Origin: Ulva prolifera
Lineage: Eukaryota; Chlorophyta; Ulvophyceae; Ulvales; Ulvaceae
Direction: 5' to 3'
DNA length: 64,000 nt
Assembly (NCBI GenBank): GCA_023078555.1
Contig: CM041198.1
Location: forward strand, 6,610,924-6,674,923
A program made the position numbers and the translations under genes. Position 1 is the first letter of the stretch, and each line of letters begins with the position of its first letter. The notes below the pieces were generated by a model. That model ran no database searches. It was not told where the DNA came from and saw only the letters and a list, made by a program, of their open reading frames with translations. This document shows, piece by piece, positions 1 through 12,600 of the stretch.

Positions 1-648
<648 letters not shown>

Positions 649-748
649 GGCTTGGTGTGTGGCTTGTTGTGTGGTGTGCGGTTCCCCTGGTTGCTGCTCG
701 CGGTGCTACCTGCCTTGTTGATGCGGATGAGATTCGGTTTCAGTGTTT

Positions 749-1554
749 GTTTTCTCCCGTTCACTCTTTTGTAACACCTTATTTTGTAACACCATCGTGG
801 ACAGGTCGCGCATCGCATTCTCCAAGAAGAGCCGGCGGGAGGCTGCGCCTGAACCTGCAGCAACGTCAGCAAGGCAGTTCAGGAAGGCGAATGCAGTCAG
901 GCCGATCCTCCCGTACGTCTCGTGAGAGAGCGGCACCAGGGTGAATGCGCCAGAGCCCGCCCGGCCATATTTGCCGCGCTTGCGCTGGTCGGACTTCGCC
1001 GTGGCGGCGCTGTCGTAGGTTGCCGCGGAGCGGACATTGGAGCCGGCAAGCGGGTGAGACACGCACACGTCGCCGATCACCGGCGAGCCGGGGAAGAACG
1101 CTGAACGTGAGAATGTCACCGCGCTGAGCGCCTCTGCGCGACCGGGGAGGAGGAGCCGAAGGGGCACTCCAGACGGTGCACCGTCTGGAGCGGTCGGCCA
1201 TGGCCGACCGCTGCGAACGCTACCCCCCTGCACACAGTGTGCGCATGTGCGCAGGGCCAGCTGGCCGTCCACAGAACTCTAGCAGGGGTCACATGTGATG
1301 TCGCAACGCTATACTTTCCTCAGTCGTGGCCCTTGTAGGTTCAGCAAATGTTAGCGCGCCAAATCTTCAATGTTGCTAGAGCGTGACAGCCTACTGAAAC
1401 TTCAAGTTGCCGGACGCGCGCGGGCGCGGACACCGGCAGCACAGAAGCATGGATCAAGCCGCTACACAGCGACTGCTACGCTGTGTGTGCTGCTGTTGGT
1501 TCGCTGACCGGCGGATGACATATACTATTAACAAAAGAGTGAACGGGAGAAAAC
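749..1554. repeat. 24-nt inverted repeat pair bounding an ~806-bp segment
   Basis: Bases 749-772 and 1531-1554 are exact reverse complements over 24 nt (left copy starts GTTTTCTCCCGTTC, right copy ends GAACGGGAGAAAAC). The segment between contains the retroelement coding remnant at about 785-1080. A related motif, about 60 nt long and beginning near a GATGAGATTCGGTTT core, occurs at 712-780 and again at 4863-4925, so the left arm belongs to a dispersed repeat family. No convincing target-site duplication is visible next to the arms. Confidence 0.6.
785..1080 (-). pseudogene. Retroelement C-terminal coding fragment (copy 1)
   Basis: On the minus strand this stretch encodes a segment with HPLAGSN, then a basic KRGKYGR run, then LVPLSHETYGRIG, then an Ala-rich helix with FLENAMRDLS. 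The order HPLA, a basic K-rich stretch, VP..ETYGR.G and a final AL.ELS-like motif matches what I know of the C-terminal tail of non-LTR-type reverse-transcriptase elements in algae and other protists. A second copy sits at about 11,500-11,836. There is no catalytic reverse-transcriptase domain nearby, so this is a truncated relic. The surrounding minus-strand ORF (706-1272) is longer than the recognisable homologous part. Confidence 0.6.
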
Positions 1555-3349
1555 TATTAATATTGATCATACCACCCTCGCTGCCGCCGCGGTGCACCAA
1601 CACGCCCCAAGCAAGTCATCGACTGCCTACGTGGACCTGACGCCTCAGCACAGCTATCTCGACATATGACTACGGCTAGAATGGAATGTGAGTTTATTAT
1701 GTGACCATCGGGAACCACAGGCCGGGGATTGCTGAGCAACAGCAACAGAGTAGCCAGCAGACGTGCATAGCGCATCCCCGGCCACCACAGAGCAGGGGTG
1801 AACCTGTAAACACCGCGTGAAAAAGGCGAGGGCGCGCCCGATGTGTTGCACTCGCAGCCGCAGCAGCTGCAGGTACGTACCTGCATGAATATGCATGCAG
1901 CTGGCAGCCGAAGACGACGACGCGGCTGCTGTGACGATGGGCTGCACAGCGGTAAACTTGCCGATAGTCAAGACGTGTGCCTGCAGCAGGACGGAACTGC
2001 ATACATTTCTGCCGCAGTCTTCAACGTCGGCCCAACTCATCGTCGACTACCACGAGCAGGTTTCTTTTGTTGTGTCTGTCTGTCCCGTTCACTCTTCTGT
2101 CACAGTGAGCAGCTGACCCTCCACGTGGTGATAGGCATATCTCCGAGATACGTGCTGTTGCGCCCGGGTCGTATCACACCAAGTCGTGTACGGCGTACAC
2201 TGTACGCCACGTAGCACTGCGCGCTGCTAGCGTTATAGTATTCGATCTGGTGCCTGATGTTCAAGCATCGCACCAGCAGCCACCTCCAGCTCAAACGAAT
2301 CGTGTTACCTTTCAGGTTCGCAAGATACAGCTATAGCGTAGCTACCTCTGCTGCAGCACGACCTTTCGCTGCTCCCAATTTTTATTTGCGGGAGCTGATC
2401 TGTGCTGTTCAGGCACACACATGGGCTCCGCCGTTAGTCAAAAGTTGATCGTGTGTCGCAGCAGGACCACACTGCAGGGCACCGTGTCCTTGCGCCGTGA
2501 TTTCAATCTTTTCACTCGTTCATTTCTTTCGAACGGAAGTTCCGTGTCGGCTGTTCACGCCTTGGAGTAGGACGTGTCTGCTGCTCTACAGATGCCAGGC
2601 ACAAGGTACCGAGGTCAACCACTCGGATGCGGTTGGACAGATGCTGCGTCCATCTGAAAAGCTGTTCGCGATATCAACTTAGCTGCAGTCATCAGTCCTG
2701 TTGGGATGGCGTCTCGGCTTTCGTCCAAGCGAAGAGCTGTTACCTAGCAGCTACGCCTCAGCCTCGATCGCGTGTCCGGAATCCAGAGCTGGAATGTGCA
2801 TTGCGGCACAGAACTCTTGCTCGAAGTTATCTGCAGGATGTGCCCAGTCCATGCGCAACCTTGATCTTACGCGCTGGTGTGTTCGAGGCAAGCTGAAGCA
2901 TCATTGTCCGCAGCCAGATCCGTGCTGTGTTTGCTTGGCAAAAACACTGATTCGAAAGAGCGCGTAGCTGGCGTAAGCCTGTGAGTAAGCATGCTGACCC
3001 TGGCGTCAATGCTTGACAATATGGTTTCGCAACTCACCAGAGCATGGCATCGTTGGGATCATCATGTACATGTTCTACGTAGTACATGTGGGGCCACCCT
3101 GGCAGAGCAACAAATTGCTGTATACATCCGCAATGCAAAAACGGTGTTAACACTGTTTACAAACGTTGACTGCCTACCGCCACCACCGGACGTGCGACAT
3201 GCGAGAGAGCGGCGCCTACAAGAGCTCACTGTTCTCCGGAATCCTGATATTCTTTCAACACGAATCACCTGAGCATCCCTGACTGCTTCCGGGGGTGCAA
3301 TGTATGCACACTGTTCGTGGGTGCACATGTCTGGGTCTGTCCTAGACCA

Positions 3350-3406
3350 GCTTGCTTCTTGCGCGGTGCTGCCCGCCTCGCCGCACTCCTCCTTGTAACA
3401 CACACT
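3350..3406 (-). repeat. Dispersed repeat family A, copy 1
   Basis: Contains GCGGTGCTGCCCGCCTCGCC followed by a C/T-rich run and TTGTAACACACAC. Its reverse complement aligns with the copies at 10,929-10,988 and 44,875-44,932 (GTGTGT, ACAAAG, then GCCGGAGGGGC, then GGTAGCAC). Orientation is assigned relative to the 10.9-kb copy. Confidence 0.6.
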
Positions 3407-3891
3407 GTTCGCACCCCGGACTGATGCTCATGCATGCTTACACACTCATGTCGGGCATTCCCAGTTTACACACGTCTATTACATTTTTCCTTTTTTTTTC
3501 GCTGCGTGTGTGACACGAAGCACATTTACATGCACAGTGCTTCTACGGATGCTGCCGCCGCACACGACAGGAGCAGCCCCCCGAGAGACACCGATGCGCC
3601 TGCTTCGCCTTATTTGCGCACCTACACCCAGTGGTGATAGCTTGTGCGTATCTACTCAAGCCGCACGGTCTGCAGCGAGGTGGCGATTGTGTGGTGCTGA
3701 CCGGGAACGAGGCGCGGCCAGGGACTCCGCGCGGCTCTTCAAATGACGATGTCATTGGTGTCAATGCGAGGTGGGGGGCCTTCCCCTGCCACTACCAAGG
3801 TGGAGCGTTGGTCACCTCTACACACAGCAAAGGTCCTGCGCCGAGGGTTCGTATGCATGTGCACTTGTGGCCATTGCATCTGTATGTGTGC

Positions 3892-3992
3892 AGTTACAAG
3901 GGACAGAGGCCAGGCAGCAAGCCGTTGCTCGAGCGTTCCGATCGGAATGCACTTGCAAATCCACTCATTCACCAGCTCCGTGCACGCCCACA
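3892..3992 (-). repeat. Dispersed repeat family B, copy 1
   Basis: GTTACAAGGGACAGAGGCCA and, about 55 bases on, AAATCCACTCATTCA are the reverse complement (with mismatches) of matching blocks at 43,760-43,870. The same order and spacing of blocks indicates a shared repeat rather than chance. Confidence 0.55.
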
Positions 3993-4191
3993 ACAGGCAA
4001 GTGCAATGCACATGAGCAACTACACAAGCGTCTTCACAATTAGAGAGACCCACAGGCATACAGCTTTGCAAGGAAGCAGCCAGTCATCAGCCACGCAGCC
4101 CATCGTCGCATCTGTGTGTATGCATGATTACATAGCCGTACAGTAGGCGCCAGCAGTGCCACAATTCGTACGGTCGCCTCAGAGGGGCTCC

Positions 4192-4265
4192 GCAGGTGGT
4201 GTACCCCTTCGGCATGTGTGGCCCCGTTCATTCGGAGTTCTTTATGGCCTCTTCAGGATGCGGCG
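4192..4265 (+). repeat. Dispersed repeat family C, copy 1
   Basis: CAGGTGGTGTACCCCTTCGG, then GTTCATTCGGAGTT, then CTTCAGGATGCGG. The same blocks in the same order recur at 15,702-15,765 and 38,958-39,026. Confidence 0.6.
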
Positions 4266-4691
4266 CAGTGTTTTCGGATATACTTCACGCTATGCTGCTT
4301 GACTCTGAGCTGATCAGCTGGCAATGCAGGCCATGGCCGGTGTGCATCGTGTCCAAAAAGTCAGAGCCGTGGCAGCTGTGCATTGGATGTGTAGTCACTG
4401 ATGGCATATGCATGCCTGCGGGGGCATGAGCCACACCATGTGTGGCGGTGCCGGTGTGCAAGCCTGAGGGTCTCGTTGCAAGGCATCAGTTCTGAACATC
4501 TGCATGGACTGATAGCTGCAATTCCGGGGTGCGGCGAACCTGTCCATGTGCTCTAGAGATCAAGATCTTGAGCAGCTCCTGCGGCGCCACCTGCTTCCCC
4601 GAAACGGCGCCCTGTGGCGCACACGCGTGCGCGCTGGCAGCGTGGCGAGTTCTGTTTGTATTGCGTGGGTGCCTGGGTGTGTATTTCATCT

Positions 4692-4748
4692 GCTTGCTTC
4701 GTTCGCGGTGCTGCCCGCCTCGCCACCATTCTTCTTGTAGCACACACA
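4692..4748 (-). repeat. Dispersed repeat family A, copy 2
   Basis: GCTTGCTTCGTTCGCGGTGC, GCCCGCCTCGCC and TTCTTGTAGCACACAC; close match to 3350-3406 and in the same orientation. Confidence 0.6.
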
Positions 4749-5264
4749 TGCTCCCATACACACTCTCACCATAGCGTCTGCTGGTCAACGATCCGCACCA
4801 GGCCGCACGGCGATCGCCGAATCCACTGCGCGCCATATAGTGTGATCGTGTGTGTATGTGTTGCTGTTGATTCGGATGAGATTCGGTTTTGGTGTTTGTC
4901 TTACCCCGTTGACTCTTTGTAATACCATACGTTCGAAGTTATGCATACTATATAGTATGTGGGTGGCTGTGGCAACAAGCTGCACAGAGAGAGCTAGCAC
5001 GGCGTGTTGCCGTGGGTGTACGTACGTAGACGCCACGCCGCTGTGACAAACCATTGGTTTAGCTGCCTCACCACTGGATTAACACAAATTTGTTTAAACG
5101 CTGAGCCTTTTGAGATGCCAACATTGCCGCAATATGGGCCACGTGTGGGCGGCCTATACTATAGCTACTCTCAGCTACTCAAGTCCTTTCCAATCAAACA
5201 CAAAAGTTGGTGACCAAAACAACCACTTCCGTCTCGGGCGTGGCGCTGTGTTCTGAGGGTGCAG

Positions 5265-5396
5265 GCCACGACGCGACCAAGCAGCGGCGACGACTCAGCG
5301 CTGGTGAGAATCGATCCGCTGACCTCCCTGGGCAATCTTGCGCGCGTGTTCCTCAACAAGCTGTCCGACGACAGCTGCAACGCGCGCAGGCGGTGA
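5265..5396 (+). CDS. Isolated exon of an unrecognised gene (partial)
   Basis: After a GTGCAG acceptor (ending 5264) the frame reads 43 residues with normal protein character, including SGDDSALVRIDPL, TSLGNLARVFLNK and LSDDSCNAR, then meets TGA at 5394-5396. A GTGAGG donor lies at 5393, so this may be an internal exon or the terminal one. I cannot place the upstream exon or a start codon. No family recognised. The codon usage (GC-rich third positions) resembles the confident exons further along the window, which is why it is kept. Confidence 0.33.
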   Translation, partial: ATTRPSSGDDSALVRIDPLTSLGNLARVFLNKLSDDSCNARRR

Positions 5397-5867
5397 GGAA
5401 GCTAAAGCGTGCCAAGCTTGCGAGGAGATCCAGGTAATGTTCCGCCAACCTTCTCTCGTACATGTCAGCAGTGCTGAACGCTGTGCGCGAAGTGATGATC
5501 GTGAGCTAGGCCTGCATGAACGCGGAACGACGTGTGCCCATCTAAATGTGATCGGCTGCGCGGTCAGGAGGCATGCGCATTGGCATCATTGCAATGGGCA
5601 GGTCTGGGCAGGCGGCATTGCGAGCGCACTGCGCTGAATCCGGGGCAGAATGTTCTTCTGTTGATGTGGGGATCTGTGTTGCGACGCTGCATAGATTGCG
5701 GCGTGTTTCGCGACAATTCGTGGCAGCCTGGTGGTGTCGTGAACTCTGACCGTGTTTCGGAAAAGGGAAATGCGCCCGAAACGGAACTTATGCACGGCTC
5801 AGTCTACATGCCACCTGTACCCACGGCATTCAGCATGGCGCCATTTAGGAGAGCCGCAACAAGAGCA

Positions 5868-5873
5868 TATAAG
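5868..5873 (+). promoter_or_regulatory. TATA-like motif upstream of the secreted-protein gene
   Basis: TATAAG, about 140 bases before the ATG at 6013. Position would allow a short 5' leader, but one six-base match is weak evidence. Confidence 0.2.
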
Positions 5874-6012
5874 ATAGTCATGGTGAAATGCAGCGTGGCA
5901 AAAATCCTTCGTAAGCATCGTGAGCCCTTTTCCGATTTATTCGACACTGTCACTGTGACACCCAGCTTTCGACAGCACACAATACTCGGCACCACACACG
6001 CAATCCTCTAAC

Positions 6013-7575
6013 ATGAAGATGATCCAGGCTATTTTCTCCGTGGTTCTGTTTGCCACTTCCGCGCTCGGCGCTCGTCACACTTCTGACACTGCGGAAGACA
6101 TCAGGTGCGAGGCTCGAACAGTTCGTTACATCCGGCTGGATTCCGTCAACATGTTAGCCTCAGCTTCATGTTTTTTACGCTGTCTGGTACTCAGCTATTC
6201 ACTACACTAATCAGGTAGGTGTTTCTTCAGTCACACCTCGTTTCGAAGTCTTGCGACGTGTCACACTGTCGACGCAAGTCTGCGCCATCGACGATGGTTA
6301 ATGTTTTAAGTATCACTTTCTGCAAACGTAAAGATGGTTAGGGATTCATCTTTTCGGCAGCGCCCGTCGTTGTCCTCGTCATCCTGACCATATGGAATTT
6401 CGAAATTTTCTCTGCGCGCTGGCACGTTGTGCACACTAGCCGTCGTTCCAATGGTGTATGAGTCGGCGTGAGAGACATCGAATTGCTGATACGAGAAATT
6501 GAGTTTCCAATTTCAGGCATCCGAGATCACTGACGACAACGTCTCATACGCATACGCGATTACATGGTATTCGGCACATGGTCCCACATGTTATGTTGTG
6601 TCAACTACACATCCATTTATGAAAAGATAATTTAATATTGTACACATCTCAACTTTTTTGCTCGTTCTTGTCGGTGCATGCGTGGTCGTCTGGCTCATCG
6701 GCTGGTTGGTGTGTGTTGGTGGTTCCTGCGCAACTCGATGCCGGTTAATGCTGTGTTAATGTGTGTGGATTGACGCGAATCCTTGCGATACAACGGCCCG
6801 AGCTCTGGTAACTTGTGATACCTCCCGGTACGTCACGCTTGTTTTGGCTAGGTGCGCCTCGTTCCCTCGACACCGATTGCGTTCGTCGCGCATGGCGATC
6901 ACTGATCGTTCATAGAGTGTTCGGCTTCGTGCATAAGGCGCACGCTAATAACAGGCAGTGTCTCAACTTACATCACCATATTGGCTATGGCAACTGCGAA
7001 TCGGTACGCAAGCGAAGACTGAATCAGTGATAGCGCCATCAATCAGCAACCCTCCAGTCCGCTAGACGGACCGCATGTGCGACACATCGCATTTTATTTT
7101 ATAGATATGTTGAAATCAAGAGAGCTTTCTGATATCTCTGATGCTTTGCAGTTGCATGGTTAGCTGCCCAAGCTGCTGCACGGACACCAGCTCGCTGTAC
7201 CACGGCAAGTGCCTCGATGAGGCTATCCGGCTTGTGGATTGCAGTGTCGTTGATGTGTCATCTAGTCTCCATCAGGACGGTGAAGCTGAACGTCAGATGT
7301 ACGTCACGACCTCTGCCACATCTCTCACGCGACACTTTGGCACACATCTCACTTCCGCTCGAGTTGCGAGTGCATGGCACTGTTCATTGCATATGTGATG
7401 TCGTCGTTGGATTTGTTGTGCACTTCCTGGTGCCGTGCCTGGTGCTGCCGCTTCCAGCTTTTATATTGGCGATAGGTTTGTTGTTGACTTTTGTCCAGGT
7501 ACACAATACCTGTCGCAATATGCCACCGACTGGAATGTCATCAGATATCTACAACTGTGTACCGTCTTTCACTAG
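6013..7575 (+). CDS. Predicted small secreted Cys-rich protein, three exons
   Basis: Exon 1 (6013-6104) starts MKMIQAIFSVVLFATSALGA, a textbook signal peptide, and ends in phase 2 before a GTGCGA donor. Exon 2 (7152-7279), after a TTTGCAG acceptor, joins in frame and gives a Cys-rich run (SCMVSCPSCCTDTSS, then GKCLDEAIRLVDCS). Exon 3 (7499-7575), after GTCCAG, continues in phase 1 with TQYLSQYATDWNVIRY and ends TVFH-stop. Total 98 residues, with at least seven cysteines in the mature part. Exons 1 and 2 are well supported by phase and character. Exon 3 is less sure, because another frame of the same exon also reads plausibly with two cysteines. A TATAAG motif lies at 5868-5873. I do not recognise the family; a secreted or wall-associated Cys-rich peptide is inference. 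Confidence 0.48.
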
Positions 7576-7599
7576 CCAGGTTATTTGGCATGTGTCACT

Positions 7600-7840
7600 A
7601 GCACCGGTTTCAGTTTCGTCAGCAGCGCGTGTTGTGCAGGGACGCCCAGACAGAAGCTGAAGTTGAGAGGGTTTTGAACAGGCATTCCTAGTGTGTTCTC
7701 GGGCTTCCAATATTCGCTGTCTTTCAATGTGCATATGCCTGTAGTCTCTGTAGATACTCTTTGTGTCACTCTGGTATGTGCTCCCAGTAGGTGTCAACAA
7801 AGATCATGTGTGCGTAACATACTGCATGTGTTTTTTTATC

Positions 7841-7887
<47 letters not shown>

Positions 7888-9650
7888 GTCCACTGATGAA
7901 CCTATAGCTGCTCACTTGGTTGTGTGCTTTTGAAGAATCTGAACTGACTTCTGCTTCCTTGGTGTGCAGATTTTCAAGACACACACCCATCATCATGAAT
8001 CGTGCCGAAGTGGGGTGTATAATAAGCTTCTGGATAATGACCTTAAGACTGGCGATACTGCGAAAGGCTGTAGACAACCTGTCATTGCTGCTGCCATAAT
8101 GGAGTCAAGGTCTACACAGACACTGGTCTTGTCTTTGTTGCGGATGTTTACTGAGCGTAGTGCTACGAATTGCTGGCTTGCATGGTCAAAACATGATTAT
8201 TTTTTGTATTTTTATTCAGGAACCCACAGCGGTACAGTATGTGATGTACACAGCACTCTATACCTCATAATCGCCACTCAGATATGTGGTGTTGCATCTC
8301 AGCTCCGTGTTCCTGGGGTCATTGCACTCTGTAAGAATGTGTGGCAATATGACATCCAATTCCTGTAGGAAACACCCGAACATGATTTGCTGCACGAAGT
8401 AGTGAGTGAACCAGCCAAATATGTTGGGTGCCTGTCCAGCTCAGTATTGATGACTCAATGTATTGAAGTCATAGTGATACGTCTGAGGATCTCTTAGAAC
8501 AAATTGCGGCAGATACGATCCCGATGAAGTATACCACTACAAATCTCTCACAGTGAATACACTAGTCTCAGGGTAATCTAGTTCAAATATCTCATGTGTA
8601 ACCACCTACGCCTGATGCCGTTTCGCTGCAGCTGCACTGTACCTCGTTATCTCGAGTACTGCAGCGCTGCGGGCTGCTGCCATTGTGGCACAGCTGACAC
8701 TGTTCTGAACACAATAGGTACATAAGGCAAGATGCCACAGTTTACCTACGGATTTCGACTCAGTATTCTAATCGTTATCTCGTGTAAACATTACTATCTA
8801 TCCTCAACGGCTTCAACGCCACTGCCACTCGACATAGTGCGAGCGGCACATATCACATAGTAAGTGATACTGTCGTCAAATTACACATGGCCGAATCGAT
8901 CTGTGACCATTTCGATGATGATATCTTCCAGTATGTGAAGGTGGACATCCCACCGGACGGGTACTTGTGTGCCCCCATGTTGACAATGATGGGGAACTGC
9001 ATCCAGGGAAGGTACATGACTATGCAACCCACGCACTGCACATGAGTATGCAAGAGTAGAACAGTGCGTAAGCCTAAGAACGTGAAGTAACCAGGTCGCC
9101 CGCAGACCTACGGGATTGGATACGTCCGCTGGGTGCTGCGGTCTGTGACACGGATCACGGGCTGTCAGCTCAGATCCACCTACACTAGCAGACCGGGAGC
9201 TCTGCCATGCAGCCACCCTGACCTCCCCCTGCCCTCCTGGACGCTGGGGGTACAATTTTTTGCTCCTGATTATGTGCCAGGCGCTGGAAACGGTGAGTCG
9301 AAGGCAGCGGTGGAGCAGTGTCTGTGGTGACATGGGTGTACCTGCATGCCTTCACCACAGTGGCCCTGCTACTGCTGCGCTGTATCCCACAAGGCTGACA
9401 AGCGACGTCAAAAATTCAAGTCAATGGTCTGTTCTTGTGATACTTGAACGGTCGAACGGAGGTTGTGCCCAGAGAGGTGCAGTACGTTCCTGGCGTGGCG
9501 CTGTAGCACACGATCGCCGTGGCTATGTGCACAATAGATTGGCTTAGCTTCACCTGTATAGACACCTGTCACCCTCGCGTTCGTGTCTCCGATTTCTCCC
9601 TTGAACCTGACGTTGGGGCGTCCTCTTTGCCGCACACCGACTAACACTTG
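7600..9650. other. Intergenic stretch, no supported gene
   Basis: Moderate to low GC with a short (GT)n tract at 7841-7885 and scattered short ORFs on both strands (for example 7964-8368 plus, 8881-9333 minus). None has domain-like character or splice-compatible neighbours. Confidence 0.5.
7841..7885. repeat. (GT)n microsatellite
   Basis: About 22 uninterrupted GT units. Confidence 0.95.
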
Positions 9651-12600
9651 ATGAAGGTCCTCGTCACGGGCGGCAGCGGCTACCTTGGCCAATTTGTCGT
9701 GCAGAAGCTCGCTTCAGATCATGAGGTGTGCAGCTTTGATGCTGGAACTCCGGATTGGGCGTGACCATCGAAGGGTCATCTGGTCATCTGGTCAACTGCG
9801 TCCATCTTGCGATCCGCTCCCTGGCTCCGCAGACATCATCACTGGGGCAACAGGCCCGAAAATGTAAGCCAACGTATGCGTGCAGGTGGTGTCAACATGG
9901 CAGTCAAACGCGCCCAAGACAGCTGGTCTGTCCAATTTGACGCATGTTCAATGTGACCTCGCGTCAGGTCCAGCGGCGCAGGAGCTCTTCGCCACGCACG
10001 GCCCGTTCGATGCTGTCGTGAACACTGCAGCGATATCTCAGCCAGGAGTGTGTCAGCAGGATCCGGGCCGGGCAAGGTGAGTTTCCTGCTGAAGGTGTGC
10101 CACAGGTGACGCTCCATGAAGCACGCTGCATCTCTGCAGAGGCCTGCTGTGCACAACTGTGGCAGCCACAAACGCGTCCACATAATCTGTCACCATGGCA
10201 TGTTGGGAAGATTCAGCGCCACCCCATGCCATCGCAGCGTAGCGTCCACCTGGCTGTGATGCAGACGGGCAAGCGTAGCACCATCTGCCCATGCAAACCC
10301 GCCACCACACATCATGCTCAGCATAGCCACTGTGTGTAATAGAGAGCGGCGAGCCCTGACAACTACCTCCAGGCACGACGAATCATCTCACATACCCCAT
10401 CCCGATGACAGACAGGTCCAATAGGATACGGCTCAGTAAATTTAGATTTACTTTTACTTTACAGAACACTGCTGCAGAGCTATCAACGTGCCGACGGCTA
10501 TCTTGGCAGCGCTGCGCAGCCAGCAGGAGAGGCATGGCGTGGAGGCCGTGCTGGTGCACGTCTCGACAGACCAAGTGTACGGCGGCAGCCGGCCGCTGTG
10601 GCGTGAGGGCGACGCCGCGGCGCCGGTCAACGCGTACGGTCAGAGCAAGGCCGACGCCGAGGCGGCCATCCGCGGCGCCTGGCCGCACCACATCATCCTG
10701 CGCAGCTCCATCATCTACGGCCCTCAGTCCCCGTCCCCCGTGCCACGGCCGCTGTTCGTGCAGTTTGTGGTGAGCCGCCCTCCGTGCTGCTGCGGGGGCC
10801 TTGTGTCCTGCCCTGACGCGTTGTGTGCCGCCCTCCGTGGTGCTGCGGGGGCCTTGTGCCCTGCCCTGGCGCGTTGTGTGCCACCCTCCGTGCTGCTGCG
10901 GGGGCCTTGTGTCCTGCCCTGGCGCGTTGTGTGTGTTACAAAGGAAAAAGCCGGAGGGGCAGGTAGCACCGCCAGGACCAAAAGGGAGAGCACAAGAAAC
11001 GCAATGCGCACGCAGCAGGAGAGCCACAGCCAACGCCAAGGCACAACAAGCACACACACACCCCCACGCTCCCACACACCGCCACACGAACCACACACTG
11101 ACACCCGACCCACGCACCCACGCACCCGCACGCGGCCCAGACCCAACCCCCAACACACACACCCACACGCCAACACGCAACACGACCCCGCCGCCCGCGG
11201 CAGCAGCAGCCCAATGCAGCGGCCTGGCCGGCGCCGGCCCCACACGGAAGCCGCCGGGGGCCCCCAGGACCCCCGCCCCAACGCCCCGACCAGGCCAGCC
11301 CCGGGCGCCGGAACAACACACACGGGGGCGCCCCCAGCCACGGACCCACCCGGAACGGGGCACGCCCAAGGCGCGCCGTGTTCGGGGGCCGGGGCACACG
11401 GCCGCGGCAGCACACGCCGCCTACCAGCGCGTCCGAGCCTCGGACGGCGCCCGGCCCGCGAGAGAGCGACGAGGACGCCGCGGGCGGCTCGCCGCTCAGG
11501 CCGGATGGCCAGTGAGCGGCGAGAGATCATCACATGGGACCGCAAGTCCCGTCAGTACCGCCTTGCCCGCGTGACGCGCCATCAGCGGGGCAGCGGCGTG
11601 AACCTGGCGTGCAACGGCGCGGCAGAGCGTCGTGGAGATGTCGCGCATCGCATTCTCCAGGAAGCGCCGCCGAGAGACCGCGCCCGCCCCTGCAGCCACA
11701 TCGGCGAGCCTGTTCAGGAATGCGAACGCCGCCGGGCCCACGCGCCCGTATGTTTCATGCGACAGCGGGACCAAGCTGAGCCCTCCGACTCCCGAGCGGC
11801 CGTACTTGTCGCGTTTCCGCCGGTCGGCGGCGTCCGCGTTGCCTGGCCGCACCACATCATCCTGCGCAGCTCCATCATCTACGGCCCTCAGTCCCCGTCC
11901 CCCGTGCCACGGCCGCTGTTCGTGCAGTTTGTGGTGAGCCGCCCTCCGTGCTGCTGCGGGGGCCTTGTGTCCTGCCCTGGCGCGTTGTGTGCCACCCTCC
12001 GTGGTGCTGCGGGGGCCTTGTGCCTTGCCCCGACCCGTTGTGCCGCGCCCTCCGTGGTGCTGCTGGGGCCTTGTGCCCTGCCCTGGCGCGTTGTGCGACA
12101 CCCTCCGTGCTGCTGCGGGGGCCTTGTGCCCTGCCCTGACGCGTTGTGCGCCACCCTCCCTGCTGCTGCGGCGGCCTTGTGTCCTGCCCTGGCGCGTTGT
12201 GCGCCGCCCTCCGTGGTGCTGCGGGGGCCTTGTGCCTTGCCCCGACCCGTTTTGCCGCGCCCTCCCTCGCGTGCCGCCCTCCGCAGGCTGCGCCGCTGCG
12301 CCGTATCTGCTCGATCTGACATGCCACCGTTTGGACCTGGGACCCGGCAGCAGTTGTCAGGGGTTGGTGGCAGGCACCGCTGTCGGCGCGCGGCCGCGCC
12401 CATACACAGCCCCAGCCCTTTCATCTCAGTGATACTTGAGCACCACAGCCCCGAAAGTGACCGGCCTCTGACGGTCGCCTGTACTCACGCAGCGCCGTTA
12501 CCTGCTCGCACCCCATCTCGCACCTTGGCACACACCCCCCCTCACCCCTACCCACCCTCCCCCCCTCCCTGCACCTCCACACAGAATATAAAGACACCCA

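Larger units (their letters stand above)
1560..5260. other. Gene-poor stretch with dispersed repeats
   Basis: No ORF here has believable protein character with matching splice signals. The stretch holds single copies of three dispersed repeat families (3350-3406, 3892-3992, 4192-4265), a further related copy at 4692-4748, and the 4863-4925 repeat. Short ORFs are composition-driven and overlap on both strands. Confidence 0.55.

Noticed and set aside
10383-12424. Long minus-strand ORFs (up to 338 codons) opposite the reductase
   Set aside because: They run through exon 3, the minisatellite and low-complexity sequence; openness comes from GC composition and repeats. Only the short retroelement-like part is kept.
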